A stretch of 64,000 nt of DNA from Pirellula sp. SH-Sr6A (GTDB taxonomy: Bacteria; Planctomycetota; Planctomycetia; Pirellulales; Pirellulaceae), in NCBI RefSeq assembly GCF_001610875.1, contig NZ_CP011272.1:4321988-4385987 (forward strand), written 5' to 3'. The notes below the pieces were generated by a model. The model worked only from the letters and a program-made list of their open reading frames with translations, was not told where the DNA came from and searched no databases. Position numbers and translations under genes: made by a program. This document shows, piece by piece, positions 8,927-16,380 of this stretch (the first letter of the stretch is position 1; each line of letters opens with the position of its first letter).

Positions 8927-11900
8927 CTATCGATTCAAATCCTGCTGAAGTTCCGCTTCCAGTCGTTCGAATTTCGATTTGAACTCGGGAGTTCCAAAGT
9001 TGGGGTGGAGAACTTTGGTTTGACGAATCACGGTCATGGCTCGGTTGAGTTCCTTCTTGCGGGCCTCTGGATCGGTCTCCAGCAAACCGCTTGCGCGCTG
9101 GCAAGTCGCAATGTTGAAACGGGCTTCGAAGTAGATGTCGCGGAAACTATCCTCCTTGACGCGTGATGCGGTGAGTTGCGCGATTCGATTCCAACCCCAA
9201 ATCGCATTGGCTCCCTTGTCGTTCGGTTCGGTCCCCGCCCAAGCTTTGTAGAGCAAATCTTTATCGCGATTGCCACCCCACGCCTGCAGATTCTTAGCGG
9301 CCGCAATCTGAAACGTCACATTCATCGGTGTCTGCTTCAGGACATCGACAAAGATCTTGTGCGCCTCTTCGTACTTTCCTGCGCCGGCACGAGCCATTGC
9401 GATCCGCATTTGAAACTCTTCCGGCTTGCGATTGGCCGCCGCAATTTCTTCTGCGGTTTTCGAGGCGATCTTACTGTAGGCTTGGTCGGCAATCTCCATC
9501 AGCTCTTTCGATTGGACGGCGAGCCCGGGGACTTTTTGCAAGTTGCTAGCCAAAACGAAAACAGAACTGCCTGCTGAATCGAGAACGCTGATGTCGGATG
9601 TGAGCGCAACAAGCTGCTGCACCAACACACCTAAGGCTCCTCCGAGTCGAGCCTGATCCTCCAAGCTGCTAGTTTGTGAAACCTTGGTCGTGATCGAGTA
9701 GGCCAAATTTCGCAGAGCGTTGGTCAACAAGGTGTCGTCGGCGCCCGCCAAGGCCTTCATTCGGTCGACTGTTTCCGTCAATTGCTGCGTATCGAGTGGT
9801 TTGGCATTTGGCAGTCCTGCAGCTTGCACCATTGCTTGCAAACGGAGTTTGTAGGATTCCAGCTTATCTTTGGCTTCCAGCTTGTCGTTCGTCTCCATCA
9901 AGACCAACGTTCCCTTTTGAGGATCGTTGAGTATTTGATTGGCTTCGTCGATGCGATCGGCCGCGAGATAGATCGATGCAAGAGCATTGGCGCCGTGGAT
10001 CGAGACGTTATCGGCTTTGTTGGAAGAAAGGTTTTTCCAAGCTCCCTGAAGAAGGGATTCGGCTTTCGCGAGAAGCGCTTTGTCTTCGGCGGTTTCCTCC
10101 GTCTTGTTGGTTCGATGTTCTGCAGCCCGCAACTGGTAGTCGCGCCAAAGCATTTGCCCCAATAGACTCGCACCGCCGATCGAATTGCCGCCGGACATTT
10201 CGACATAACGCTCCGCGTCCTCGTATTTTTTCTCGCGAATGGATAGCGTGACCAGGACATCGACCGCATTGCGACTCGCATCCGTGCCTGGCGCGATTTC
10301 TAGCATGAGTTTGGCGATTGTTTCCAAAGTCGGAATCAAGCCGGCTTGTTGATCTTTCGGTGTTGCGTCGATGAGTCGGGAGAGGGAGACCAATGCAAAT
10401 TCGCCGCACTGGATGGCCTTGTCCGTATGGCGATCTGCCTGCAGGACGGCTTGCGAAACTGCCAACGCTTCCCAGAGCTTATCTGTCCGAAGGTATAGAT
10501 AGGCCAAAAAGTACTTGCTCTCAAGCAACGCTTCGCGTCCATCGGCCTCGCGAAAGAGCTCGAGCGATCGACGATAAAGTGCAATGGCTTGTTCGCGATC
10601 CCGGGCGACATCGGCCGCAAGCTTGTCGATGTCGTCAGCGGAAGCATTTTGTTGTTTCAGGATGGGAAGGGTTCGTTCACTGTTTTCGGCTCGCTCCAAT
10701 CGAATCTTCGCTGCAGCCGTCGCTTCTTGAAAGCTCTTGGTCTCGGGTAAGCTCTCGTCGTTCGCGGGCGCTGTGTCGAACCCCAATTCGGACAGCCCCT
10801 TCGCCGCACGTTCCTTGTGAGGCCCGTTGATTTTCAAAAGGTTTTGATAGGTGTCGCGGGCTGCTTTGCGATTATTGCGGAAAAGGTTTCCGTCCTTACC
10901 CTCGGTAAGCGTTTTTCCATACGCGAGACGCGCATCGGCCAACGCCAATTGCAGTTCGATACCCTGTGGTTCGCTTCGTTCCTGGGCGGAAAGGGATTTG
11001 GCCAGCTCGTCTCCCAACCCAATGGCTGCCTCGTATTTGGGAGGTTGTTGGGCCAACTCCAATCGCACGAGTCCCGCCGTCGCCTCGATTTTCCAAGTGC
11101 GAAAGATCCCTGCTTCATTGATTTCGGTGACACGGGTGAAGCTCTCCCTCGCTTCCTTCCACTTGCCCAGCTTCGCTTGGACTTGACCACGATAAAGCAA
11201 ACAGAGAATACGTCGCCCGGCTTCTCGTGAGGATGTCGTTGTCTTTTCAATAATCTCACTGAGTTTGGCTTCGGATTTTTCAAGCCATTGCTTCCAATCG
11301 GTTGACCCATCTGGGTAGGTCTGGCTCAAGAACTCAAGTGTCTTGGCGTGCAAGATCTCGGCTTGCCGGTACTCTTCTTGGTAGCGGTCTCGAAGAGCCT
11401 TGTCCTCCGCCGTTTGAGCTCGGTTACCAGCTAGGTTTTGCAGGATGGGCTTGAGCTCTTCGTTGATGCTCACATACAGGGCTATTGCATCGCTGTAACC
11501 TTTGCGGGCTTTCTCCTTCAATTCCTCGGACTTGGCGGAGTTCTCCGGTTTTTTGCTTTCTTGGATAGCAAACGCAGCCCGATCGCGTAGCAAATCCCCC
11601 AATCGAGTTTGGGCTTCGCTTTTGCGAGGATGAGAACCGGCTGACGCGAGAAAGCTACGGAGTTGCTCCTCGAGCTGCCTCATCCTCGCCTCGATTTGAT
11701 CGGGCTTTTGCAATGTGAGAAGCGAATCCTGTAGGAGACCTATCTTCTCCAAAGGCAAATCCGCTCGCAGACTCTCCGGGATCCGATTCCGCTTTTCCGC
11801 GATCTCGATGTATTGGATGCCGATATCAAAGAGTTGCTCGTCCCGCAGCCGCTCCAAGAATCGCTTCGCCGGTTCCTCCGCGACCATCGAAGGTGCGGAT

Positions 11901-11962
11901 GCGGCTCCGCAAGCGAATGCAAGGCAGGTCATCCAACCGGATCGATTCGAAAAAATAGACAT
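8927..11962 (-). CDS. Large secreted TPR/helical-repeat protein
   Basis: A 1011-residue protein with a signal peptide (LAFACGAASAPSMVAEEP). Almost the whole mature part is helical and charged, with irregular TPR-like repeats; examples are GKWKEARESFTRVTEINEAG and KYEEAHKIFVDVLKQTPMN. It is presumably periplasmic and is first in the operon with the second TPR protein, ExbB and the two ExbDs. No catalytic motif, transmembrane segment after the signal, or OmpA/peptidoglycan-binding motif was seen. Large TPR proteins next to ExbB/ExbD genes recur in planctomycetes to my knowledge, but their role is not established. The inference is that it couples the motor to an outer-membrane or cell-surface process. 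Confidence 0.75.
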   Translation of the reverse strand: MSIFSNRSGWMTCLAFACGAASAPSMVAEEPAKRFLERLRDEQLFDIGIQYIEIAEKRNRIPESLRADLPLEKIGLLQDSLLTLQKPDQIEARMRQLEEQLRSFLASAGSHPRKSEAQTRLGDLLRDRAAFAIQESKKPENSAKSEELKEKARKGYSDAIALYVSINEELKPILQNLAGNRAQTAEDKALRDRYQEEYRQAEILHAKTLEFLSQTYPDGSTDWKQWLEKSEAKLSEIIEKTTTSSREAGRRILCLLYRGQVQAKLGKWKEARESFTRVTEINEAGIFRTWKIEATAGLVRLELAQQPPKYEAAIGLGDELAKSLSAQERSEPQGIELQLALADARLAYGKTLTEGKDGNLFRNNRKAARDTYQNLLKINGPHKERAAKGLSELGFDTAPANDESLPETKSFQEATAAAKIRLERAENSERTLPILKQQNASADDIDKLAADVARDREQAIALYRRSLELFREADGREALLESKYFLAYLYLRTDKLWEALAVSQAVLQADRHTDKAIQCGEFALVSLSRLIDATPKDQQAGLIPTLETIAKLMLEIAPGTDASRNAVDVLVTLSIREKKYEDAERYVEMSGGNSIGGASLLGQMLWRDYQLRAAEHRTNKTEETAEDKALLAKAESLLQGAWKNLSSNKADNVSIHGANALASIYLAADRIDEANQILNDPQKGTLVLMETNDKLEAKDKLESYKLRLQAMVQAAGLPNAKPLDTQQLTETVDRMKALAGADDTLLTNALRNLAYSITTKVSQTSSLEDQARLGGALGVLVQQLVALTSDISVLDSAGSSVFVLASNLQKVPGLAVQSKELMEIADQAYSKIASKTAEEIAAANRKPEEFQMRIAMARAGAGKYEEAHKIFVDVLKQTPMNVTFQIAAAKNLQAWGGNRDKDLLYKAWAGTEPNDKGANAIWGWNRIAQLTASRVKEDSFRDIYFEARFNIATCQRASGLLETDPEARKKELNRAMTVIRQTKVLHPNFGTPEFKSKFERLEAELQQDLNR

Positions 11963-12018
11963 CGCGAAAAGGTTCGATATCGAGAAAAGGGGAAAGCGAG
12001 ATCCACTCGTTCAGTATA

Positions 12019-12055
12019 GCGTCTCGACGCTTTCAAGTGCGGTACAGCGAGACGC
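12019..12055. repeat. Inverted repeat in the larC / TPR-operon gap
   Basis: Eight-base arms GCGTCTCG (12019-12026) and CGAGACGC (12048-12055) are perfectly complementary around a 21-base loop. The element lies in the 168-bp gap between larC (ending at 12131, minus strand) and the TPR operon start at 11962. It has no U-tract, so it could equally be a factor-assisted terminator for larC or a leader structure of the TPR operon. Confidence 0.4.
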
Positions 12056-12130
12056 ACCCAAAGGGACGTTCCACCTCCAGCCCCGTGTCAACGCTACAAG
12101 CCGGAACAATGTACTCAACAGAATGATCGA

Positions 12131-13531
12131 TCAGGGCAAGTCCCTGTCTTCATCGCGTGGCCATGGGGCGCTGTCCCATCGATAAAAGGTGTCTCGATCG
12201 GTCGCCGAGCGATCTTGGTCCTCCATCGCCGCTTGCTGCAATTCGAGATTCAGCGACGCGGCTGGATGCGTAGGAGATGCGATGGAGGGTAGGGACGAAT
12301 CCGCTGGTAACTCTTGTTGTTCGGGTGGCAGGGGATACTCGTGTTGCAGCGATTCCTCCGCGCGATAGCAGCGGCTCACTTCCTCCACGACATCTTGCAA
12401 TCGTATGCAGCGCTCCTTCGCTATCCAACAGCAGTCGTCGTACTCGGGGGAGAAATCGACTTCCCCTGTCGGGAGTTTGGACACTTTGCCTCGCACCAGG
12501 CCCCACGGTGTACCGACGCCGATCGATGCGCGGGGAAGCACCAACCGCGCTTGCTTGCGTACACGGATTCCCAAGGTGCCGGTGTGTCGGAACAACTCCG
12601 ACTCCAACGCTTGGCGGTCTTCACGCCGGCAAAGAACGGTTAGCATGACACCTGGACGCTGCTTCTTCATTTGGATCGGGGTCGTGAATACGTCGAGAGC
12701 CCCGGTTCTCCAAGCAGCTTCGATGGCGAATCCGATCCGTTCCCCACTCACATCGTCGAGATTTGTCTCCAAGACCCACACCATATCCATATCTTCCGAA
12801 GCGGGGCGAGTCGGAATCGCATGACCTATGAGGATTCGGAGCAGATTGGGGCGATCGGGGACCTCTCGGCTTCCGGCACCATATCCGATGCGGTTGACCT
12901 GCATCGCCGGTATCGGACCATATTCGGAAACCAATTCCGCGAGAAGAACAGCCCCGGTCGGGGTTGTCATTTCGAAGGGGAGCCCGCATGGAGCAATCGG
13001 AATGTCTCGGAGCAACTCCGCCGTTGCAGGAGCTGGTAAGGGCACCACGCCATGGGAGATCTTTACCGTCCCGCTTCCTGTTGGAACCGGGGAGGCAACG
13101 GCCTTCTGGATGTCGAGTTCGTCCCACGCGACGGCCACGCCGACCATATCGACAATCGAATCGATCGCACCTACTTCGTGAAAGTAAACTTGATCGATCG
13201 TTGTCCCGTGTACCTTGGCTTCGACTCTGGCAAGTCGCTCGAAGAGTCGATGGGCGATTTCGGCCGCGTTCTTGCTCATCGTCGCGCGCCGGATCAAAGC
13301 AAGGATATCGAGCAAATTGCGATGCGCATGCTCCTTGGGATGTTCGATGACCAAATGCTGACCGCGAAATCCTTTGCGAGTTGCAGCCTCCGATCGAATC
13401 GATACTTCGGGAAGCCCCATAGAATGAACAACTTCCTGCACCGACTTGAGCGATGCACCGGCGTCCAGAAGCGCTGCCAAGGTCATATCGCCACTGATAC
13501 CGCTGTGGCAATCGAAGTAAGCTATTCGCAT
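12131..13531 (-). CDS. larC: Nickel-pincer cofactor biosynthesis protein LarC
   Basis: LarC (formerly DUF111) inserts nickel into the pyridinium bis-thiocarboxylate mononucleotide, in a CTP-dependent step, to finish the cofactor of lactate racemase and related LarA enzymes. The 466-residue protein begins MRIAYFDCHSGISGDMTLAA, the family signature. It has the His-rich TTIDQVYFHEVGAIDSIVD segment and the PVPTGSGTVKISHGVVPLPAPAT core. The reading frame is continuous, unlike Lactobacillus plantarum where larC is split by a programmed frameshift. The last 75 or so residues are a low-complexity, Pro/Ser/Glu/Asp-rich extension. The ATG at 13531 is preferred over an in-frame TTG two codons upstream. 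No larA, larB or larE is in the window; the aldolase gene lies 27 bp upstream and may be co-transcribed. Confidence 0.92.
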   Translation of the reverse strand: MRIAYFDCHSGISGDMTLAALLDAGASLKSVQEVVHSMGLPEVSIRSEAATRKGFRGQHLVIEHPKEHAHRNLLDILALIRRATMSKNAAEIAHRLFERLARVEAKVHGTTIDQVYFHEVGAIDSIVDMVGVAVAWDELDIQKAVASPVPTGSGTVKISHGVVPLPAPATAELLRDIPIAPCGLPFEMTTPTGAVLLAELVSEYGPIPAMQVNRIGYGAGSREVPDRPNLLRILIGHAIPTRPASEDMDMVWVLETNLDDVSGERIGFAIEAAWRTGALDVFTTPIQMKKQRPGVMLTVLCRREDRQALESELFRHTGTLGIRVRKQARLVLPRASIGVGTPWGLVRGKVSKLPTGEVDFSPEYDDCCWIAKERCIRLQDVVEEVSRCYRAEESLQHEYPLPPEQQELPADSSLPSIASPTHPAASLNLELQQAAMEDQDRSATDRDTFYRWDSAPWPRDEDRDLP

Positions 13532-13558
13532 GGTCAATCCGATTCCACAAAGGGATTA

Positions 13559-14482
13559 TTAGCGTTGGATCCAGTCAAGGAACCCCATGGACTCGAGATC
13601 GCTTCGCAACTGTTTTTTCGTAGCGTCGCAGATCGGGTTGCAAGGGAGTCGCGGGGGGCCAATTGGGACGCCAACCATGTCCATAACCTCTTTGGCCGAC
13701 GCGACGTAACTTACGCTGAAAAGCTTCCGCACCAACAGAACGCTGCGGTATTGCTCGAGTCTCGCTGCTTCGAAATCACCGCGTTGGAAGGCGGCGTGCA
13801 GGCGATGGTAGATGGGAGCGGCGAAGTTATAAGTGCTCCCGACAGCCCCCTTTGCGCCGAGGCTTAGTGCTGCGAGCAACGCCTCATCGCAACCGAAGGG
13901 GATGTCCCATGGGCCGCGCGGATGGTGCAGTAGCTCTTGATACATCATCAAATCGGAGTTGGTGAACTTGAGTCCGACCAAGTTCGGAATGGAATCGGAG
14001 GCTTTTTCCATGAACGAAGTCATCGAAAGTTGAACGCCGGTCATGGATGGAATGTCGTAGAAATAGAATGGTAGCTGGGGGGCCGATCTGGCGATCTGTC
14101 CCATGCACTGAACCAGCGTATCGACGGAATTCGGCTTGAAGTAGCTCGGGCTGAAGGCCGCGACAGCGACTGCCCCGAGTTCCTGAGCTTGCTGGGCTAA
14201 GGTGCACGCATCGGTTAGACAGTTCCCTCCCACATGGACCACCACTTGGAGCGAGGTGCCGCGCACGACCTCCATCCAGCGTTTGGCCAAGGCGAGTCGT
14301 TCGTCCACGGAAAGCGAATGGCATTCCCCTGTTGTTCCGCCTATGAATACAAAAGGGACGCAATTCGCTTCCAAATGGGCCGCTTGCTTCTCGACGACCT
14401 CCAAATGAAGATCGCCGTTGGAGCGAAACGGGGTATGGGTGGCAGCGACAAGACCATGCAAAGGAATGTGGTGAATTGACAT
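13559..14482 (-). CDS. N-acetylneuraminate lyase-type class I aldolase (DapA/NanA family)
   Basis: A 307-residue (beta/alpha)8 lyase. The pattern fits sialic acid lyase more closely than dihydrodipicolinate synthase: GTTGE (residues 49-53), YFYDIPSMTGV with catalytic Tyr142, the Schiff-base Lys172 in GLKFTNSD, and GAKGAVGSTYN downstream. The HVG segment and FGCDE also follow the NPL/NanA type. The expected reaction is reversible cleavage of N-acetylneuraminate to N-acetylmannosamine and pyruvate, though related 2-keto acid aldolases cannot be excluded. It is transcribed with larC (27-bp gap). A nagA gene is present 48 kb away in the same window, which would process the amino sugar after further steps, but no sialidase or sialic acid transporter is adjacent. 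Confidence 0.82.
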   Translation of the reverse strand: MSIHHIPLHGLVAATHTPFRSNGDLHLEVVEKQAAHLEANCVPFVFIGGTTGECHSLSVDERLALAKRWMEVVRGTSLQVVVHVGGNCLTDACTLAQQAQELGAVAVAAFSPSYFKPNSVDTLVQCMGQIARSAPQLPFYFYDIPSMTGVQLSMTSFMEKASDSIPNLVGLKFTNSDLMMYQELLHHPRGPWDIPFGCDEALLAALSLGAKGAVGSTYNFAAPIYHRLHAAFQRGDFEAARLEQYRSVLLVRKLFSVSYVASAKEVMDMVGVPIGPPRLPCNPICDATKKQLRSDLESMGFLDWIQR

Positions 14483-14517
14483 GAAGGATTCGTCTGAGGG
14501 AGGAATGGTCGGGGGTG

Positions 14518-15561
14518 TTATTCTTGATTACCCATGAGTAGGCTGCCGAGTCCGAGGCCTCCGAGTACGGAGCCTTCTTCGGCATGTTTGCTGGTACCCC
14601 GCGCGGCGGAAACAATGCTGGAGGCCAGTCGGGAAAAGGGAAGACTCTGGAGCCAAATGGGACCCGGGCCTGTCACGGTCGCCATGAACAGACCCTCTCC
14701 ACCGAAAAGGGTGTTTTTAAAACCTCCGACAAACTGCACGTCGTACTCGACGGTGGGCCCGAGCGCCATCAAGCACCCCGTGTCGAGTCGGATCCGCTCG
14801 CCCGGTGCTAAGACGCGATGCACCATTGCCCCCCCTGCGTGGACCAGCGCGATACCGTCACCGCGGATGCGCTGCATGATAAATCCTTCGCCGCCAAAGA
14901 GTCCCACACCTATCTTCTTTTGGAAGGCGATTGAGACTTGAAGCCCCTTCGCTCCGCAAAGGAACGCGCCCTTTTGGCAAATGATCTCCCCACCCATCTG
15001 ATCCAAGTGCATCGGTGTGATCCGACCAATCGTCGGAGCTGCAAACGCGATATGCTCCCGACTTCTGGGGTTGTTGTTCGTGAAAGTGGTCATAAACAGC
15101 GACTCGCCCGTGAGGACTCGCTTCCCGGCAGAGACCACTTTGTTCCAAAAGCCACCACTGCTGCTCGATGGATCTCCAAAAACAGTTTGCATTTCAATGC
15201 CCGACGTCATGTACATCATGGCACCAGACTCCGCAATGACCGTTTCGCCCGGGTCGAGCGTCACTTCCACAAATTGGGAGTCGTCCCCGTGAATGGTGTA
15301 ATCGATCTGGTCCGAAACCCCTTGCTTTCCCGAGGGGGACTGAAACGAACGGCTGACTGGGAAAGCCGCCTGCCCTGCATGCGACGATGGGGGGGGCGAA
15401 ATCGAGGGAGGGGAAGTGTTCAGCGGCGCAGTCGGCAATGAAGATGTTTCTTGAATCGCTTCGAAAACCTGGGAGCAATCCTGACAGCGAACCGATTTGC
15501 CAAGATGTTCCGGAGCGAGCCGATAGGCTTTGGTGCAATGAGGGCAGCGGATTGTGAGCAT
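14518..15561 (-). CDS. AIM24/TIGR00266-family protein with N-terminal MJ0042 zinc ribbon
   Basis: A 347-residue protein in two parts. Residues 1-35 form an MJ0042-type zinc finger with Cys6, Cys9, Cys26 and Cys29 (CPHC...CQDC). A Ser/Pro-rich linker follows, and residues from about 95 to 330 form the TIGR00266/AIM24 beta-barrel domain (VEVTLDPGETVIAESGAMMYM, GGEGFIMQRIRGDGIALVHAGG). AIM24 proteins include the yeast mitochondrial inner-membrane factor Aim24; bacterial members have no settled function. There is no signal peptide. The protein ends LLMGNQE. It lies 35 bp upstream of the aldolase gene on the same strand. The fusion of zinc ribbon and AIM24 is unusual outside planctomycetes as far as I know. 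Confidence 0.85.
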   Translation of the reverse strand: MLTIRCPHCTKAYRLAPEHLGKSVRCQDCSQVFEAIQETSSLPTAPLNTSPPSISPPPSSHAGQAAFPVSRSFQSPSGKQGVSDQIDYTIHGDDSQFVEVTLDPGETVIAESGAMMYMTSGIEMQTVFGDPSSSSGGFWNKVVSAGKRVLTGESLFMTTFTNNNPRSREHIAFAAPTIGRITPMHLDQMGGEIICQKGAFLCGAKGLQVSIAFQKKIGVGLFGGEGFIMQRIRGDGIALVHAGGAMVHRVLAPGERIRLDTGCLMALGPTVEYDVQFVGGFKNTLFGGEGLFMATVTGPGPIWLQSLPFSRLASSIVSAARGTSKHAEEGSVLGGLGLGSLLMGNQE

Positions 15562-15622
15562 ATTTCAGCGTGAGATCATTCGAACGGAAAGCGAGGAGAT
15601 GGTAAAAGCTCGCAAATTGTAA

Positions 15623-15648
15623 CGCTTTCCCAAGATGTTCGGAAAGCG
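15623..15648. terminator. Hairpin between the membrane-protein gene and the AIM24 gene
   Basis: Perfect eight-base arms CGCTTTCC (15623-15630) and GGAAAGCG (15641-15648) enclose a ten-base loop. The hairpin sits 33 bp beyond the stop of the minus-strand membrane-protein gene and upstream of the AIM24 gene. There is no strong U-run, so it may be a weak terminator or an RNA-end stabiliser. Confidence 0.45.
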
Positions 15649-15680
15649 GACTCCATAACAATCGCGGATTTCGACGGAGT

Positions 15681-16286
15681 CTACGAAACGACGTACTTCT
15701 CACTCAATTCGGACTCCGTGGACCTCAGCTCTGGTGGTTCGTCCGACTGCAGCATCAATTTGAGGAACAACCAAATCGACACCCAAACGATCAGCAGCAC
15801 CACATGCATGACGATGGCATGGGTGATCGTCCAAAGAAAGACCGCCAAAAATGCCATGCTCGTCGCCGGGACATCGGGGCGCATCTCGAGTTGAAACGGA
15901 GAGACGATCACGGCGGAGCAAAAACCGCACATCAGATCGATAAAAGTGCCGATGGGAAAGATGATCGATGCGATGAGCCGGAGGATGTAGGTTGCATAGA
16001 GGGAATACCGGATCGCTTTGCGCTGCCGAAAAGCCTTGTCGTGTGTCCGATAGTCCATCAGTACATAAAGAACGATGAAGATCGCGATTCCTACCAGCAT
16101 CGCCGGCCAAGTCCCGCGAGGAATAATACTGGTGGCGATAATGAAACTGGGGGCGGCGGCCACGCCACAGACGAGTGTCCAAGTCCCAAACGAGCGGAGG
16201 TAGGAAAAGCTCGTCGGAGTCGACGGAGCGGATGCCTTGATCGGTTCTGTATAAATGGACGCTTGGTATGGGTTGATTTCGGACAT
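15681..16286 (-). CDS. Four-helix membrane protein of unknown function
   Basis: A 201-residue protein. The first 25 residues are polar (MSEINPYQASIYTEPIKAS, with an NPYQ motif seen in many planctomycete membrane proteins). Four hydrophobic segments follow: around TWTLVCGVAAAPSFIIATSI, AMLVGIAIFIVLYVLM, LRLIASIIFPIGTFIDLMCG and TITHAIVMHVVLLIVWVSIWLFL. A short acidic C-terminal tail closes the protein. No catalytic motif is visible. It is divergent from polX with a 94-bp gap and is followed by a hairpin. I cannot assign a function. Confidence 0.7.
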   Translation of the reverse strand: MSEINPYQASIYTEPIKASAPSTPTSFSYLRSFGTWTLVCGVAAAPSFIIATSIIPRGTWPAMLVGIAIFIVLYVLMDYRTHDKAFRQRKAIRYSLYATYILRLIASIIFPIGTFIDLMCGFCSAVIVSPFQLEMRPDVPATSMAFLAVFLWTITHAIVMHVVLLIVWVSIWLFLKLMLQSDEPPELRSTESELSEKYVVS

Positions 16287-16380
16287 ATAAAGTTGCCTGG
16301 GCGCGGGCGATGGATGTTATCCGGTTCGAACGACCATTGTAGACCGTTTTTATTCTCCGGGTTGCATGGAATTGGCTGTC

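Noticed and set aside
13052-13867. 271-codon plus-strand frame across larC and the aldolase gene
   Set aside because: It runs antisense to two well-supported genes and has no protein motif.
16325-16345. GGTTCGAAC, resembling a tRNA T-loop
   Set aside because: No acceptor, D or anticodon stem can be formed around it; it is a chance match in the polX upstream gap.
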